NCBI GenBank assembly: GCA_012514315.1
Contig: JAAZAN010000045.1
Coordinates: forward strand, 1-37,959
From: Chloroflexota bacterium
GTDB lineage: Bacteria; Chloroflexota; Anaerolineae; B4-G1
Length of the DNA stretch: 37,959 nucleotides
Direction: 5' to 3'
Below the pieces are notes generated by a model. The model had not been told where the DNA came from and ran no database searches. It worked only from the letters and a program-made list of their open reading frames with translations. Positions 24,917 to 33,145 of the stretch are shown piece by piece (position 1 is the stretch's first letter; the number at the start of each line of letters is the position of its first letter). The position numbers were made by a program, and so were the translations under genes.

Positions 24917-25969
24917 TCAATCCGTGTCGGTCGGCATGCGCGGTGGTGCGCTGTGCAGCATACTGGAGCCTTTCAGGACCGAAGAAGAAACACAGCCCGC
25001 CTCCAGGCGATCCAGGATGCTTCGCATGGTCCCGAGCGCTGGGCCCAGGTGATCTCGGAACGGGGGTTTGATTTCGAGAATCAGATCCCCAGTGTACTCG
25101 GGTAGCCGATTCAACACATCGACATATGGAATACTCCCCCAGCCCGGCGGCATATGGATATCGGCCTCGCCGAATGCCCAGCGATCGGGCTCGGCATCGA
25201 AGCCGCCGTCGACACGCCCGAAGTTGTCGCTCACGTGAAGATGCTTAACCCAAGGGGACGCCTCACGGACCGCTTCGAGGTAATCGAATCCCAGTTCGTG
25301 CGCCGCGATGTAGAGATGTCCGATATCGAGCGTCAGGCCCACGTTGCCCATAGCGATCGCTTCCAGTTGTTGGACGATGGGCCCGACCAACAAGCGGGCG
25401 TGATGCTTGCTGATGTGGGAGTGCTGCCCCCCGTGCTGGGTGATGACTGTATACTCCCAAAGGTGAGGATCGCCGTTCTCCATGCCGATGGTCACGCCGG
25501 CATCGGCCGCCAGGTGGGCGAGGTCCCGGAAGGCTTCGACCTCCCTTTGGGCGCCCTCCGCCAGTTCGGCATCGGTCAGAAGCGACGGCCTCACGCCGTG
25601 GCGGACAGCATCAAGGGCCTGCAGGCCGCTGTGATAGACGAGTGTTTTGGCCTCCATCGCACGACATATCTCGATCTGGCATGCCATGATCCGGCGACAC
25701 AGCACATAGCGTGGGTCAAACGCCAGGTTCAGTCGCATGAGCCCATGAACGCTATAGCGAAGATCGAAATTGCGGATCACGGCGAGGAAATTGTCCAGTT
25801 GTGGCCGGTGGATCTCCCCATTCACGATGAGGGCAAAGGGCGTTGGGTCGATCTCAACCAGCCGATAACCCAGAGCGACCAGGTCGCCAAGGCTGCGCTC
25901 GAGCTCATGAAGCCGCGATGGACTGTTGACCGCATCAAGACAGATGCCGATATCCCCAACGTTGATCAT
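24917..25969 (-). CDS. Sugar phosphate isomerase/epimerase-like TIM barrel protein
   Basis: This 350-residue protein has the xylose-isomerase-like (AP endonuclease 2) barrel. Probable metal ligands are seen in VTIGMENGD (Glu), LTLDIGHLYIAAHE (Asp, His), VKHLHVSDNFGR (His) and DLILEIKPP (Glu). It is longer than IolE, IolI or IolO (about 270-300), with extra sequence around residues 125-190 and a 25-residue tail of low similarity to anything I know. It lies between iolG and the iolM operator, 48 bases after iolG, so it is transcribed with lacI and iolG. The likely role is isomerisation of an inositol, inosose or keto-sugar intermediate. I cannot name the substrate. Confidence 0.83.
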   Translation of the reverse strand: MINVGDIGICLDAVNSPSRLHELERSLGDLVALGYRLVEIDPTPFALIVNGEIHRPQLDNFLAVIRNFDLRYSVHGLMRLNLAFDPRYVLCRRIMACQIEICRAMEAKTLVYHSGLQALDAVRHGVRPSLLTDAELAEGAQREVEAFRDLAHLAADAGVTIGMENGDPHLWEYTVITQHGGQHSHISKHHARLLVGPIVQQLEAIAMGNVGLTLDIGHLYIAAHELGFDYLEAVREASPWVKHLHVSDNFGRVDGGFDAEPDRWAFGEADIHMPPGWGSIPYVDVLNRLPEYTGDLILEIKPPFRDHLGPALGTMRSILDRLEAGCVSSSVLKGSSMLHSAPPRMPTDTD

Positions 25970-26016
25970 CGCATCACCTGGGAGGTCCTTGCCGGGCTTG
26001 ATGATTCATTGGCGCT

Positions 26017-27039
26017 TTACGCCGAAGCGATCTCATCGAGTCGGACTGGCCGACGTTGCTCGTACGATCTGCGAGCGGCATACCCCATAATGACTGGAAT
26101 CCGACCATCAACGCCTGTTACCTCGGGTTGTTGATCGTTCAGAATGCAGTCGACGAATGCCGTCATCTCCGCGACATAGGACTCAATATAGCGATCCATG
26201 AAGAAGTTGAGAGGGAGATCGCGGGCCACGTTCCGAGCATCGCTGAGCACCACGGTGTTGGCGAAGCTGTTGTCGGCTTGGATCATCCCAGCGCTTCCGA
26301 ACACCTCGACACGTTGATCGTAACCGTAGACGGCCTGGCGACTATTGTCGATCGTACCAAGCACACCGTTGGCGAAGCGGAGTGTGATCACGGCAGTGTC
26401 GAGATCACCAGCCTGTCCAATAGCGGGATCCACCCTGACGGCGCCTGAGGTGTAGATCTCCTCCACCTCGCTGCCGATCAGAAAGCGGGCCATATCAAAG
26501 TCGTGGGTGGTCATATCAAGGAATATCCCACCGGAGACTCTGATGTACTCGATGGGAGGTGGCGCCGGGTCGCGGCTAGTGATCCGCAGGATATGGGGTT
26601 CCCCGATATCACCCGCAAGGACTCCGGCACGGAGACGTCGAAAGCTGGGATCGAAGCGTCGGTTGAAGCCTACTTGGAACTTGATGCCGGCGCGGTCCAC
26701 TGCATCAAGCGCGCTGTCGATGCGGGCAAGATCGACGTCGATCGGCTTTTCGCAGAACACATGCCTGCCAGCGCGCGCGGCATCCTTGATGATCTGGGTG
26801 TGCGTATCGGTACTTGAGCAGATCACCACTGCCTCGACGTCCGGGTCGGACAGGATATCGCGATAGTCGTCCGTGACATACGGAACGTCCAGATCAGCGG
26901 CACATCGCTCTGCGGCCGAGATCGCGACGTCGGACACTGCCACGAGACTTGCCTGAGTGATGTTGCGAGCCAGATGCCTGGCATGCAGCTGCCCAATCCG
27001 ACCTGTGCCGATTACACCCACTCGGATTCTCGAAGCCAT
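26017..27039 (-). CDS. iolG: myo-Inositol 2-dehydrogenase
   Basis: The protein has 340 residues from the ATG at 27039, which follows AGGAGAGG. It is a Gfo/Idh/MocA family oxidoreductase. The NAD loop is VGVIGTGRIGQLHA (residues 7-20). The catalytic lysine is Lys98 in CEKPIDVD, and the conserved Asp175 and His179 lie in GGIFLDMTTHDFDMARFL. The spacing matches Bacillus IolG, in which Lys97, Asp172 and His176 are the catalytic set. The reaction is myo-inositol plus NAD to 2-keto-myo-inositol, the first step of inositol breakdown. The start lies 23 bases after the lacI stop, so the two share a transcript. The family is broad, and the specific call draws on the iolM/iolN/iolO neighbours. Confidence 0.88.
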   Translation of the reverse strand: MASRIRVGVIGTGRIGQLHARHLARNITQASLVAVSDVAISAAERCAADLDVPYVTDDYRDILSDPDVEAVVICSSTDTHTQIIKDAARAGRHVFCEKPIDVDLARIDSALDAVDRAGIKFQVGFNRRFDPSFRRLRAGVLAGDIGEPHILRITSRDPAPPPIEYIRVSGGIFLDMTTHDFDMARFLIGSEVEEIYTSGAVRVDPAIGQAGDLDTAVITLRFANGVLGTIDNSRQAVYGYDQRVEVFGSAGMIQADNSFANTVVLSDARNVARDLPLNFFMDRYIESYVAEMTAFVDCILNDQQPEVTGVDGRIPVIMGYAARRSYEQRRPVRLDEIASA

Positions 27040-27061
27040 ATCCCTCTCCTGTGTCCGGTGG

Positions 27062-28093
27062 TCAGGATGCCTCACTCGCCTCGGTGCAGTATCCGCACGA
27101 GTCCCGGACCACCAGTTCTGGAATCAGAATCGAATCTGCAAGCTCGTCCTGGTGATCCACCAGGTTGAGGGCCAGAAGAAAGGCGCGCTGGCCCAGTGTG
27201 TACTTGGGTTGCGAGATGGTCGTCAGAGGGGGTTCTACGTATGCCGCAAATCGGATGTCATCGTATCCCATGACCGAGATGTCCTGCGGGATGCGCACTC
27301 CCGCTGACCTGAGTGTGCGCAGCGCCCCGATGGCTGTCATATCATTGTAACAGAGGATGGCCGTCGGTCTCGTGTCTGCCCGGAGAATCTGATCTGCGCT
27401 GCGTTCACCGCCCTCAGGGCGCCCGTCGCCGGGCACGATCCAGGCGGGCGAAACCTCGCGCCCGCATTCCTGCATCGCTCTCTTGAGTCCCTCCAAACGG
27501 TCGCGGCTCGACTGGGTCCCCGCTGGACCAGCAATGTAGGCAATATCCCGATGCCCGAGCGACGCCAGATAGCTTCCGGCGATGTAGCCTCCTGTGACAT
27601 CGTCGATGCGGATGGAATGGACGTAGTGCCCGTCGTGTTGGTTGTTGATCAGAACGATGGGGACCGCCAGTTCTTCCAGCAACGGCACATAGAGGTTCCC
27701 AACGCGCGATGAAGTCACAATGATGCTATCCACGCGCTTCTCTCTCAATGCCTGGACGCAATTGAGTTCTCGCTCTGGCTCTGCATTGCAGTCACACAAG
27801 ATCACGCTATAGCCATGGTCCAAGGCAGTTTCCTCAACCCCTCTGACGACCTCTGCGATGAACGGATCGGCGATGGTGGTCACCACCATCCCCACCGTCG
27901 AAGTTCTCTGGGTGACAAGGCCACGGGCAATCGCACTGGGCGAGTACTCCATCTCCCGGGCGAGGCGGCGAATGCGCTCCTTGGTGTCGTCAGCAATCAG
28001 TGGGCTATCAGCCAACGCTCTGGAGACTGTTGAGTGTGAGACGCCGGCCCGCCTGGCGATATCCTTGATTGACACGTGTCTGGGTCTGACCAC
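27062..28093 (-). CDS. LacI family transcriptional regulator of the inositol cluster
   Basis: The protein has 343 residues from the GTG at 28093, which follows AGAGGG. The helix-turn-helix is VSIKDIARRAGVSHSTVSRAL (residues 7-27), followed by a hinge helix region with SPSAIARGLV and a periplasmic-binding-protein-like effector domain (TSTVGMVVTTIADPFIAEVV onward, then YIAGPAGTQSSRDRLEGLKR and ILCYNDMTAIGALR). A frame continues upstream to 28129, but it would start inside the operator and is unlikely. The gene is preceded by a promoter whose -10 abuts a perfect palindrome, so it should repress itself. The effector is probably inositol or a keto derivative, which is inference from the genes it heads. 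Confidence 0.92.
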   Translation of the reverse strand: MVRPRHVSIKDIARRAGVSHSTVSRALADSPLIADDTKERIRRLAREMEYSPSAIARGLVTQRTSTVGMVVTTIADPFIAEVVRGVEETALDHGYSVILCDCNAEPERELNCVQALREKRVDSIIVTSSRVGNLYVPLLEELAVPIVLINNQHDGHYVHSIRIDDVTGGYIAGSYLASLGHRDIAYIAGPAGTQSSRDRLEGLKRAMQECGREVSPAWIVPGDGRPEGGERSADQILRADTRPTAILCYNDMTAIGALRTLRSAGVRIPQDISVMGYDDIRFAAYVEPPLTTISQPKYTLGQRAFLLALNLVDHQDELADSILIPELVVRDSCGYCTEASEAS

Positions 28094-28114
28094 GAAAGCC
28101 CTCTGGTAGGTTCT

Positions 28115-28128
28115 TGCACACGTGTGCA
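28115..28128. promoter_or_regulatory. LacI-type operator at the lacI-iolG promoter
   Basis: TGCACACGTGTGCA is a perfect palindrome identical to the one at 24846-24859. It begins at the downstream edge of the -10 element, so it covers the transcription start and would block RNA polymerase. Autoregulation follows if the LacI-type protein encoded just downstream binds here. Confidence 0.83.
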
Positions 28129-28155
28129 TTGTAACACAGTTACACCATACTGCAA
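28128..28155 (-). promoter_or_regulatory. Promoter of the lacI-iolG transcript, with overlapping inverted repeat
   Basis: On the minus strand, TTGCAG (28155-28150), a 16-base spacer and TACAAT (28133-28128). Within it, TGTAAC-ACA-GTTACA (28130-28144) is a second perfect inverted repeat of 6-base arms, unlike the TGCACACGTGTGCA site. A second regulator or an auxiliary site is possible. Confidence 0.68.
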
Positions 28156-28309
28156 GCGGGTTTCAATGTGGACTGTGCCCCGCACCCGGCTGATTCATAT
28201 AGTGCTTGTTACAGGCAGTCACGAGGCTGGGCCAGGCCTCTGATCACGCCAGATCCAGGCGACGACCGCGTAGATGGCATTCTGTGAGTCAGGCCAGCAG
28301 TTGAACAGA

Positions 28310-29716
28310 TCACTCTTCTGGGGGTGTGTAGTTGGCTCCCAGGATCACAGAGATGTCATACTGTGATGCGCTCGCATCGGCCCCATGGACAATGGCCGTG
28401 GGAGGCAGATCGAGCAGGCGCGCGATGTACTCAGCCGTACGGGCCTTGCCCGAGTAGCTGATGATGAGCGACTCGGTGTAATTCGACAATTCTGCATTGC
28501 CGGTATAGTCTACCTGCACCCCGTTCTGTACAAGGAGCTCCGTGGTGGAGCTTGCCAGACCAGGCGTCATCGTACCGTTCAACACCTCGACTGTGGCAGC
28601 CTCGGCCATCCACTGTGGCTCCTGATCTGACTCCTGCTCCGGTCCTGGATCGGGCGTGGGCGCCTCGCTAGTGAAAATGTAGTCCCGCAGTTCGCGCATC
28701 TGATCGCGCAACGGGATCAGCACTTCCTGTCCGTTCGGCGTTGTCCAGAACTGCGTGTAGTTTTCATCAATGACGCCGTAGCGAATGTTGTCTGAATCAA
28801 TCTCGCTCGCCAGTCTCGCCAGCGCGATGATCTCATCCAATGTCAGATCGGTCATGACCGAGTCCTGGAGCTCTTGCCACAGCGCCGGTGCTTGCGAAGC
28901 GAGTTCCGGCAATAGCCCGAGACGGGTGACCTGCTGAAACACAGCCAGTATCACCTGCTGCTGTCTTTTGGCGCGGTCGAAGTCGCCGCCACCGGAATGT
29001 CGGGTACGGGCGTACTTGAGAGCCATCTCACCGTCCAAGTGCTGCATACCGGCTGGAATGTAAAGTGGATCGTAGCCGTAGGCCATATCCGGGTACGTTG
29101 GGTCCACAATGTCATCCGGGACATAGATGTCAATGCCACCGATGAGATCAATCATTCGCTCAAACGCAGGGAAGTTGATCCGCACATAGTGGTGAATGGG
29201 AATGCCCAGATTGTACTGGACTGTCTCAGCGGCCAGGGCAGGGCCTCCGCCCGGATAGTTGTAGATCTCTCCGTCGTAATGGGCCGTGTTGATGCGTCCC
29301 TCTCCATAGCCGGGTATGGGCACCCAGAGATCGCGGGGGATCGACAGCATCCCCGCCTGCATCATGACGGGGTCGATGGTCATCACGACCATCGTGTCAG
29401 TTCGCCATGGTCCCTGTTCTCCGAGGCGCTGATCAATACCCATTGCGAGAATGTTGATCCGCTCGGTTCCCTCCCAGCGAGGCAGCGGCTTCCCAGGTTC
29501 GTAGCTGATCTGTTGGGGCTGCTCACTGTCCAGTGTGAAGTCTGGCAAGACTTCCGAAGCCGCAATGAACTGGCGAACTTGATCGAACACGAATAGCGCT
29601 GCCAGGCTGGCGATCACTAGAAACACCACGATGAGACCGACAGTGAACAGTCTCTGGGGCAAGCTGCTGGACGGTCTGGCTTGCGTCGAGTTGCGCCGCA
29701 CTCTCACCCTCCTCAC
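28310..29716 (-). CDS. LytR-CpsA-Psr (LCP) family protein with LytR_C domain
   Basis: This 468-residue protein has one N-terminal membrane helix (LFTVGLIVVFLVIASLAALF). The LCP catalytic domain follows: ILAMGIDQR, WRTDTMVVMTID, MLSIPRDLWV, GRINTAHYDG and LKYARTRHSGGGDFDRAKRQ. These carry the Arg and Asp residues that hold the polyprenyl pyrophosphate and magnesium in this family. A linker rich in Pro, Glu and Asp (around 345-370) leads to a LytR_C domain (VEVLNGTMTPGLASSTTELL to the end). LCP enzymes attach glycopolymers to peptidoglycan or proteins at the outer face of the membrane. The start is a GTG at 29716 with GAGGTAG upstream. It has its own strong promoter at 29753-29781. Confidence 0.92.
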   Translation of the reverse strand: MRRVRVRRNSTQARPSSSLPQRLFTVGLIVVFLVIASLAALFVFDQVRQFIAASEVLPDFTLDSEQPQQISYEPGKPLPRWEGTERINILAMGIDQRLGEQGPWRTDTMVVMTIDPVMMQAGMLSIPRDLWVPIPGYGEGRINTAHYDGEIYNYPGGGPALAAETVQYNLGIPIHHYVRINFPAFERMIDLIGGIDIYVPDDIVDPTYPDMAYGYDPLYIPAGMQHLDGEMALKYARTRHSGGGDFDRAKRQQQVILAVFQQVTRLGLLPELASQAPALWQELQDSVMTDLTLDEIIALARLASEIDSDNIRYGVIDENYTQFWTTPNGQEVLIPLRDQMRELRDYIFTSEAPTPDPGPEQESDQEPQWMAEAATVEVLNGTMTPGLASSTTELLVQNGVQVDYTGNAELSNYTESLIISYSGKARTAEYIARLLDLPPTAIVHGADASASQYDISVILGANYTPPEE

Positions 29717-29752
29717 GTAACTACCTCAGTCAATGGGACGACTGACCGCGGG

Positions 29753-29781
29753 ATTATAGCATGACTGACCGTGCGAAGCAA
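29753..29781 (-). promoter_or_regulatory. Strong promoter for the LCP gene
   Basis: On the minus strand, TTGCTT (29781-29776), a 17-base spacer and a perfect TATAAT (29758-29753). It fits within the 65-base gap after the upstream gene. Confidence 0.8.
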
Positions 29782-32037
29782 TCAGAACAGGGGAGCTACA
29801 AGAAGCTTGCCCGCACTCAGGACGTACAGCCGGTTTGCCCGCTCGTCCACGACAAGATCCTGTAGATAGAGGAAGAGGCCGTCAGCACGCAACTGGGTCT
29901 CGAATGAGCCATCCGATCGCACGACAATGATTCGTTGGTTCCCACGATCAGCAATATACAGATTGCGGGTCTGGCCAGACGTATCCATGGTCAAAGCTAC
30001 CGTGTCCGTCAGGCTACCGGTCACGCCAGTGAGCTCGAAAGGCTGAAGCTCACCGCCAAGGTACCGGTTGACCTGCCCGTTCTCGTACAACACGTAGATG
30101 TTGCCATCGATCACCATATCCATCGGAGGCGTTGTTGACATCGGCGTCGTGGCGGCGAAGTACGTATCTGGGGCGTCGGGGTACTTATCTCCCTGTGGGT
30201 GGTAGCGCCAAATCTGCCCATCTGCTCGATCGAGCAGGTACAGCCGTCCGTCGTAGGATCCGACGCTCTGTATCATCTCTGGGCCTCGGACCAACAGGCT
30301 TCTGGTCAGATAAGGGGCGCCGCTCTCTGACTCCCATGCAGGGTCGTAGAAGCTGAACGCACCTTCCTGCTCTACAATCACCAGGCCGCTTGAGCGCCGA
30401 TTGCCCGCTGCCTCTACCCATGTCAACCCGGCCAGGTTGCCGACTGTCCCACCGTCACCGCCCACCACCGTCTTTCCTTTGTTGATGAGGGCAAGTTCCA
30501 TCGTGCTGGTTATCACGCTATGGCCAGCTGGGTCAAGCTCGAGTCTGGCTACCCAGTGGCTCTGGCCATCGAGCACAAAGAGCATCTGTCCGTGTGCGAT
30601 CAGTTGGAGTGGTCGTTCGCCCGACTGGAAATCGTAGGCCTCTATGGGGTCGAGTCGGCGGATCCCATCGAGCTGATCCAGCGCGGCTCGAGCCTGCGAT
30701 CGTATCGCTAACGCGGTTGAGCGATCAGGGTCCTTCTGCACGGCATGGTTGGCGATGGCCAACGCAGTCTGCCAATGTTGTCGCGCTGTGGTCGGGTCTG
30801 TAGTCCCCGCCAGGGCCAGCTCGATCTCGTGTTCGGCCTCACTGATAAGCGCTTTGATGACAGCCTCCGCGCCGAACTGACGATAAGTCATCAATACAGC
30901 GATGCCGATCAGAATCGGGATGGCCATAGCGATCGACATCATCACCACGCGATGCTCCTGCGGGACTGGCCGCGGAGTGCGCGTGCGCCGATGTGGGCTG
31001 CGATCAGTGCCCGGCAACAAGCGCCAGAATAATGCGCGGAACAGGCCGCCCAACCAGACGAGCGCTCGGGCAACCCCTTGCCCGATAGCGCGCGCGGCAG
31101 CGCTCGCGCGTACTCCGAGGCCGGGGCCTGATGGCCGAGGTCTCGCCTGACGCTCTTTTGAAGGCTTGGGCTCACGGATGGGTTGGGCTACACGTGGTTC
31201 CGCTTCGGCAGCACGTGTGGGCGCAGGCCCGATGCGAGGCCCGGCCTCTGCACGGGCGGGTCTGCGTTCAGGTGCTGGCCGATGAGCTGCTCGGCCCGCA
31301 GCCCGCTGGCGCTCCGTCGAGAGTGCCAGCCGCATAAGAAGCAGAGCTGTGTTGGTCTTAGGCCCAACCTGTTCCAGTTCGTGGATAACTTCGTCCACCT
31401 CAGGCCGCAGCATAGCACGCGCCAGCGCGTCCTGCTCAGTCTCTCGAATCAGGGCCGCCGATGCCACGAGTAGAGAGTCGCCCGAATGGAAATACGCGTG
31501 ATCAAGGCGGACCGATGTGCGCGGCCCGACGCCAACGAGGACGGACTTGTCGCCAAGCCCGAAACAATGCAGCTTGCCTCTCTGCATGACGCAAGCCTGC
31601 ACCGGACCCGCCTGGAGGATAAATAGCTCGTCGTCTCTCCAGACCACGAGTGCAAGGCCGCCATAGCATCGATCGACCGGACCGGCGTTGAGGTTGCTCT
31701 GGAAGAGGTGGAGGTTCGCAACAAACGCGGCCTGGCGTACTGCGGCCGTGATGCTGCCTGACGTGGACCAGTAGATGCTGCCAGCCTTCTGACAGAGATC
31801 TCGGTATAGATCGGGCTGGTAAGACCCGCTGAGGTCCAGCAGCAGGTATAGCCTCTCCCCCTCGCGGCCACGTGCTACACGCGATTCGGGCATCAGCGCT
31901 GTGATCGAAAGGCCGGCATCCGCCCAACGTTCACCGCTGGTGATGCGCAATGCACCGATTACGGGTTCTGCTTGCTGGTCCACAGGATGTGTCAGGTTCA
32001 TCTGCAGAAGCTGCTGCCAGTCGGGCCCCCGTTCCAT
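29782..32037 (-). CDS. PP2C-like / transmembrane / beta-propeller protein
   Basis: This 751-residue protein has three parts. Residues about 20-245 resemble a PP2C phosphatase: GALRITSGERWADAGLS, LFILQAGPVQACVMQRGKL and FHSGDSLLVASAALIRE. The aspartates that bind metal in active PP2Cs (GDSRAYL-like and CSDGL-like blocks) are not present, so it is probably a pseudophosphatase. A basic, proline-rich stretch (about 250-355) follows, then one membrane helix near 362-383 (MSIAMAIPILIGIAVLM). The remaining 365 residues should lie outside. They start with a TPR-like helical region and continue as an NHL-type propeller (LYIADRGNQRIIVVRSDG near the end). The domain order suggests a trans-membrane sensor or scaffold. 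Its position directly upstream of the LCP gene points to an envelope role. Confidence 0.78.
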   Translation of the reverse strand: MERGPDWQQLLQMNLTHPVDQQAEPVIGALRITSGERWADAGLSITALMPESRVARGREGERLYLLLDLSGSYQPDLYRDLCQKAGSIYWSTSGSITAAVRQAAFVANLHLFQSNLNAGPVDRCYGGLALVVWRDDELFILQAGPVQACVMQRGKLHCFGLGDKSVLVGVGPRTSVRLDHAYFHSGDSLLVASAALIRETEQDALARAMLRPEVDEVIHELEQVGPKTNTALLLMRLALSTERQRAAGRAAHRPAPERRPARAEAGPRIGPAPTRAAEAEPRVAQPIREPKPSKERQARPRPSGPGLGVRASAAARAIGQGVARALVWLGGLFRALFWRLLPGTDRSPHRRTRTPRPVPQEHRVVMMSIAMAIPILIGIAVLMTYRQFGAEAVIKALISEAEHEIELALAGTTDPTTARQHWQTALAIANHAVQKDPDRSTALAIRSQARAALDQLDGIRRLDPIEAYDFQSGERPLQLIAHGQMLFVLDGQSHWVARLELDPAGHSVITSTMELALINKGKTVVGGDGGTVGNLAGLTWVEAAGNRRSSGLVIVEQEGAFSFYDPAWESESGAPYLTRSLLVRGPEMIQSVGSYDGRLYLLDRADGQIWRYHPQGDKYPDAPDTYFAATTPMSTTPPMDMVIDGNIYVLYENGQVNRYLGGELQPFELTGVTGSLTDTVALTMDTSGQTRNLYIADRGNQRIIVVRSDGSFETQLRADGLFLYLQDLVVDERANRLYVLSAGKLLVAPLF

Positions 32038-32103
32038 ACTAAGTCAACGGGTCTCAAAGTCCCACTGAGCTGTACGATTGTGGCGGAATCAATACTGCCG
32101 ACC

Positions 32104-32132
32104 ATTATACCGTTGAGTACGGCGCTGTGCAA
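32104..32132 (-). promoter_or_regulatory. Strong promoter for the PP2C-like/propeller gene
   Basis: On the minus strand, TTGCAC (32132-32127), a 17-base spacer and a perfect TATAAT (32109-32104). Transcription would start near 32097, giving a 60-base leader before the ATG at 32037. Confidence 0.82.
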
Positions 32133-32155
32133 CAGCGGCGCGTACGGGCATCCCG

Positions 32156-33106
32156 TCACTCGCCTGTGACTCCCAGGCCACGATACTCACGGTACGCCAA
32201 CGTCCATGCGACGGAGGCGATCATCTGTACAATGGCCAGCAATGCGCCTCCAGCCAGCAATGCGCCCGCGCTGATGAGGAACGCCGCCAGCGACCAAGAT
32301 GTCAGAGACAGTGTCACCGCGAGGAGGAGACCCGCGATTCCCAGTGTACTGATCAGAACCAGCGGTAGGCCCAGCGCGACTAGAGTGCCTATGATCAACA
32401 GCAGCAGCACAAACCAGGTCCCGATCCAGGTCCCAGGGGATTCCTTGAGTGTCTGCCATCCCCCAGCAATGGCGGCCAGCGCGCCACGATTCTCGAGAAT
32501 GCAGCCCCTCAGGGCGAGACGTTGAAGCAGGTTCAGGGGGATGGCGATGATCACCGATAGGCAGAGCGCCGAAGCCCCGCAGGCTTGCGCTGTAACAGAG
32601 TGGGTGAACCGCAGAAACTCGGTCACTGCGGGGGATACGGATAGGTTGGGAACGACCCAGGCGCCGAGAATACGCGGCAGCCAGGCCGCAATCGCCAGAC
32701 CCCCGATCGGTGCGACCAGCGCGATATGGATCAAGAATGTCGGCCACACATGGAGCTTGGCGAGTTGCCAGCCCTGCTGAATTGAGGTGCGAGCATGATT
32801 CTCGACCTGGTTGGCCTGGCCGACGAGCCCTGCGCGCCCCAGAGAGCCGAGTAATCCGGAGGCCAGATACAGGACCAAGGTCCCAGAGAAGAGTAGAGCC
32901 ACCTCAATGGCGTTCGGGAGCTTCAGTTGTGAAAAGCGTGCCCCCTGCGATGGGTCGACGACTGCGTACTGGATCAGTCGCACCGCCGCGGTGAGGAGTC
33001 TGGGGCCTATGGTCGCGAATCCGACGGCCAGACCACAGGGCCACATGGCCTTCTGTCGCCAGCTAATCTCCCATGCACGTCGGAGGATGTAACCTAGGTC
33101 CATCAT
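32156..33106 (-). CDS. Polytopic membrane protein of unknown function
   Basis: This 316-residue hydrophobic protein has about six membrane segments, for example IEVALLFSGTLVLYLASGLL, ALCLSVIIAIPLNLL, WIGTWFVLLLLIIGTLVALG and ALLAGGALLAIVQMIASVA. It starts MMDLGYILRRAWEISWRQK, a short amphipathic opening seen in several DUF-type integral membrane proteins whose middle part (GRAGLVGQANQVE, then WQLAKLH) resembles the glycerophosphodiesterase membrane-domain group. I cannot name a function. It begins 39 bases after the guaA stop on the same strand and is probably co-transcribed with it. No catalytic motif is evident. Confidence 0.78.
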   Translation of the reverse strand: MMDLGYILRRAWEISWRQKAMWPCGLAVGFATIGPRLLTAAVRLIQYAVVDPSQGARFSQLKLPNAIEVALLFSGTLVLYLASGLLGSLGRAGLVGQANQVENHARTSIQQGWQLAKLHVWPTFLIHIALVAPIGGLAIAAWLPRILGAWVVPNLSVSPAVTEFLRFTHSVTAQACGASALCLSVIIAIPLNLLQRLALRGCILENRGALAAIAGGWQTLKESPGTWIGTWFVLLLLIIGTLVALGLPLVLISTLGIAGLLLAVTLSLTSWSLAAFLISAGALLAGGALLAIVQMIASVAWTLAYREYRGLGVTGE

Positions 33107-33145
33107 CCCGTGTGCTCGATGCTACGCTGTCGTGATTGTGGCGTT

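Noticed and set aside
25154..26134. A 326-codon plus-strand frame across the isomerase and iolG genes
   Set aside because: It spans two minus-strand genes with metal-site or NAD-site motifs and has no recognisable domain or ribosome site.
28223..28240. A small hairpin after the LCP gene (GAGGC/GCCTC)
   Set aside because: The stem has only five firm pairs and no T-run, so I do not call it a terminator.
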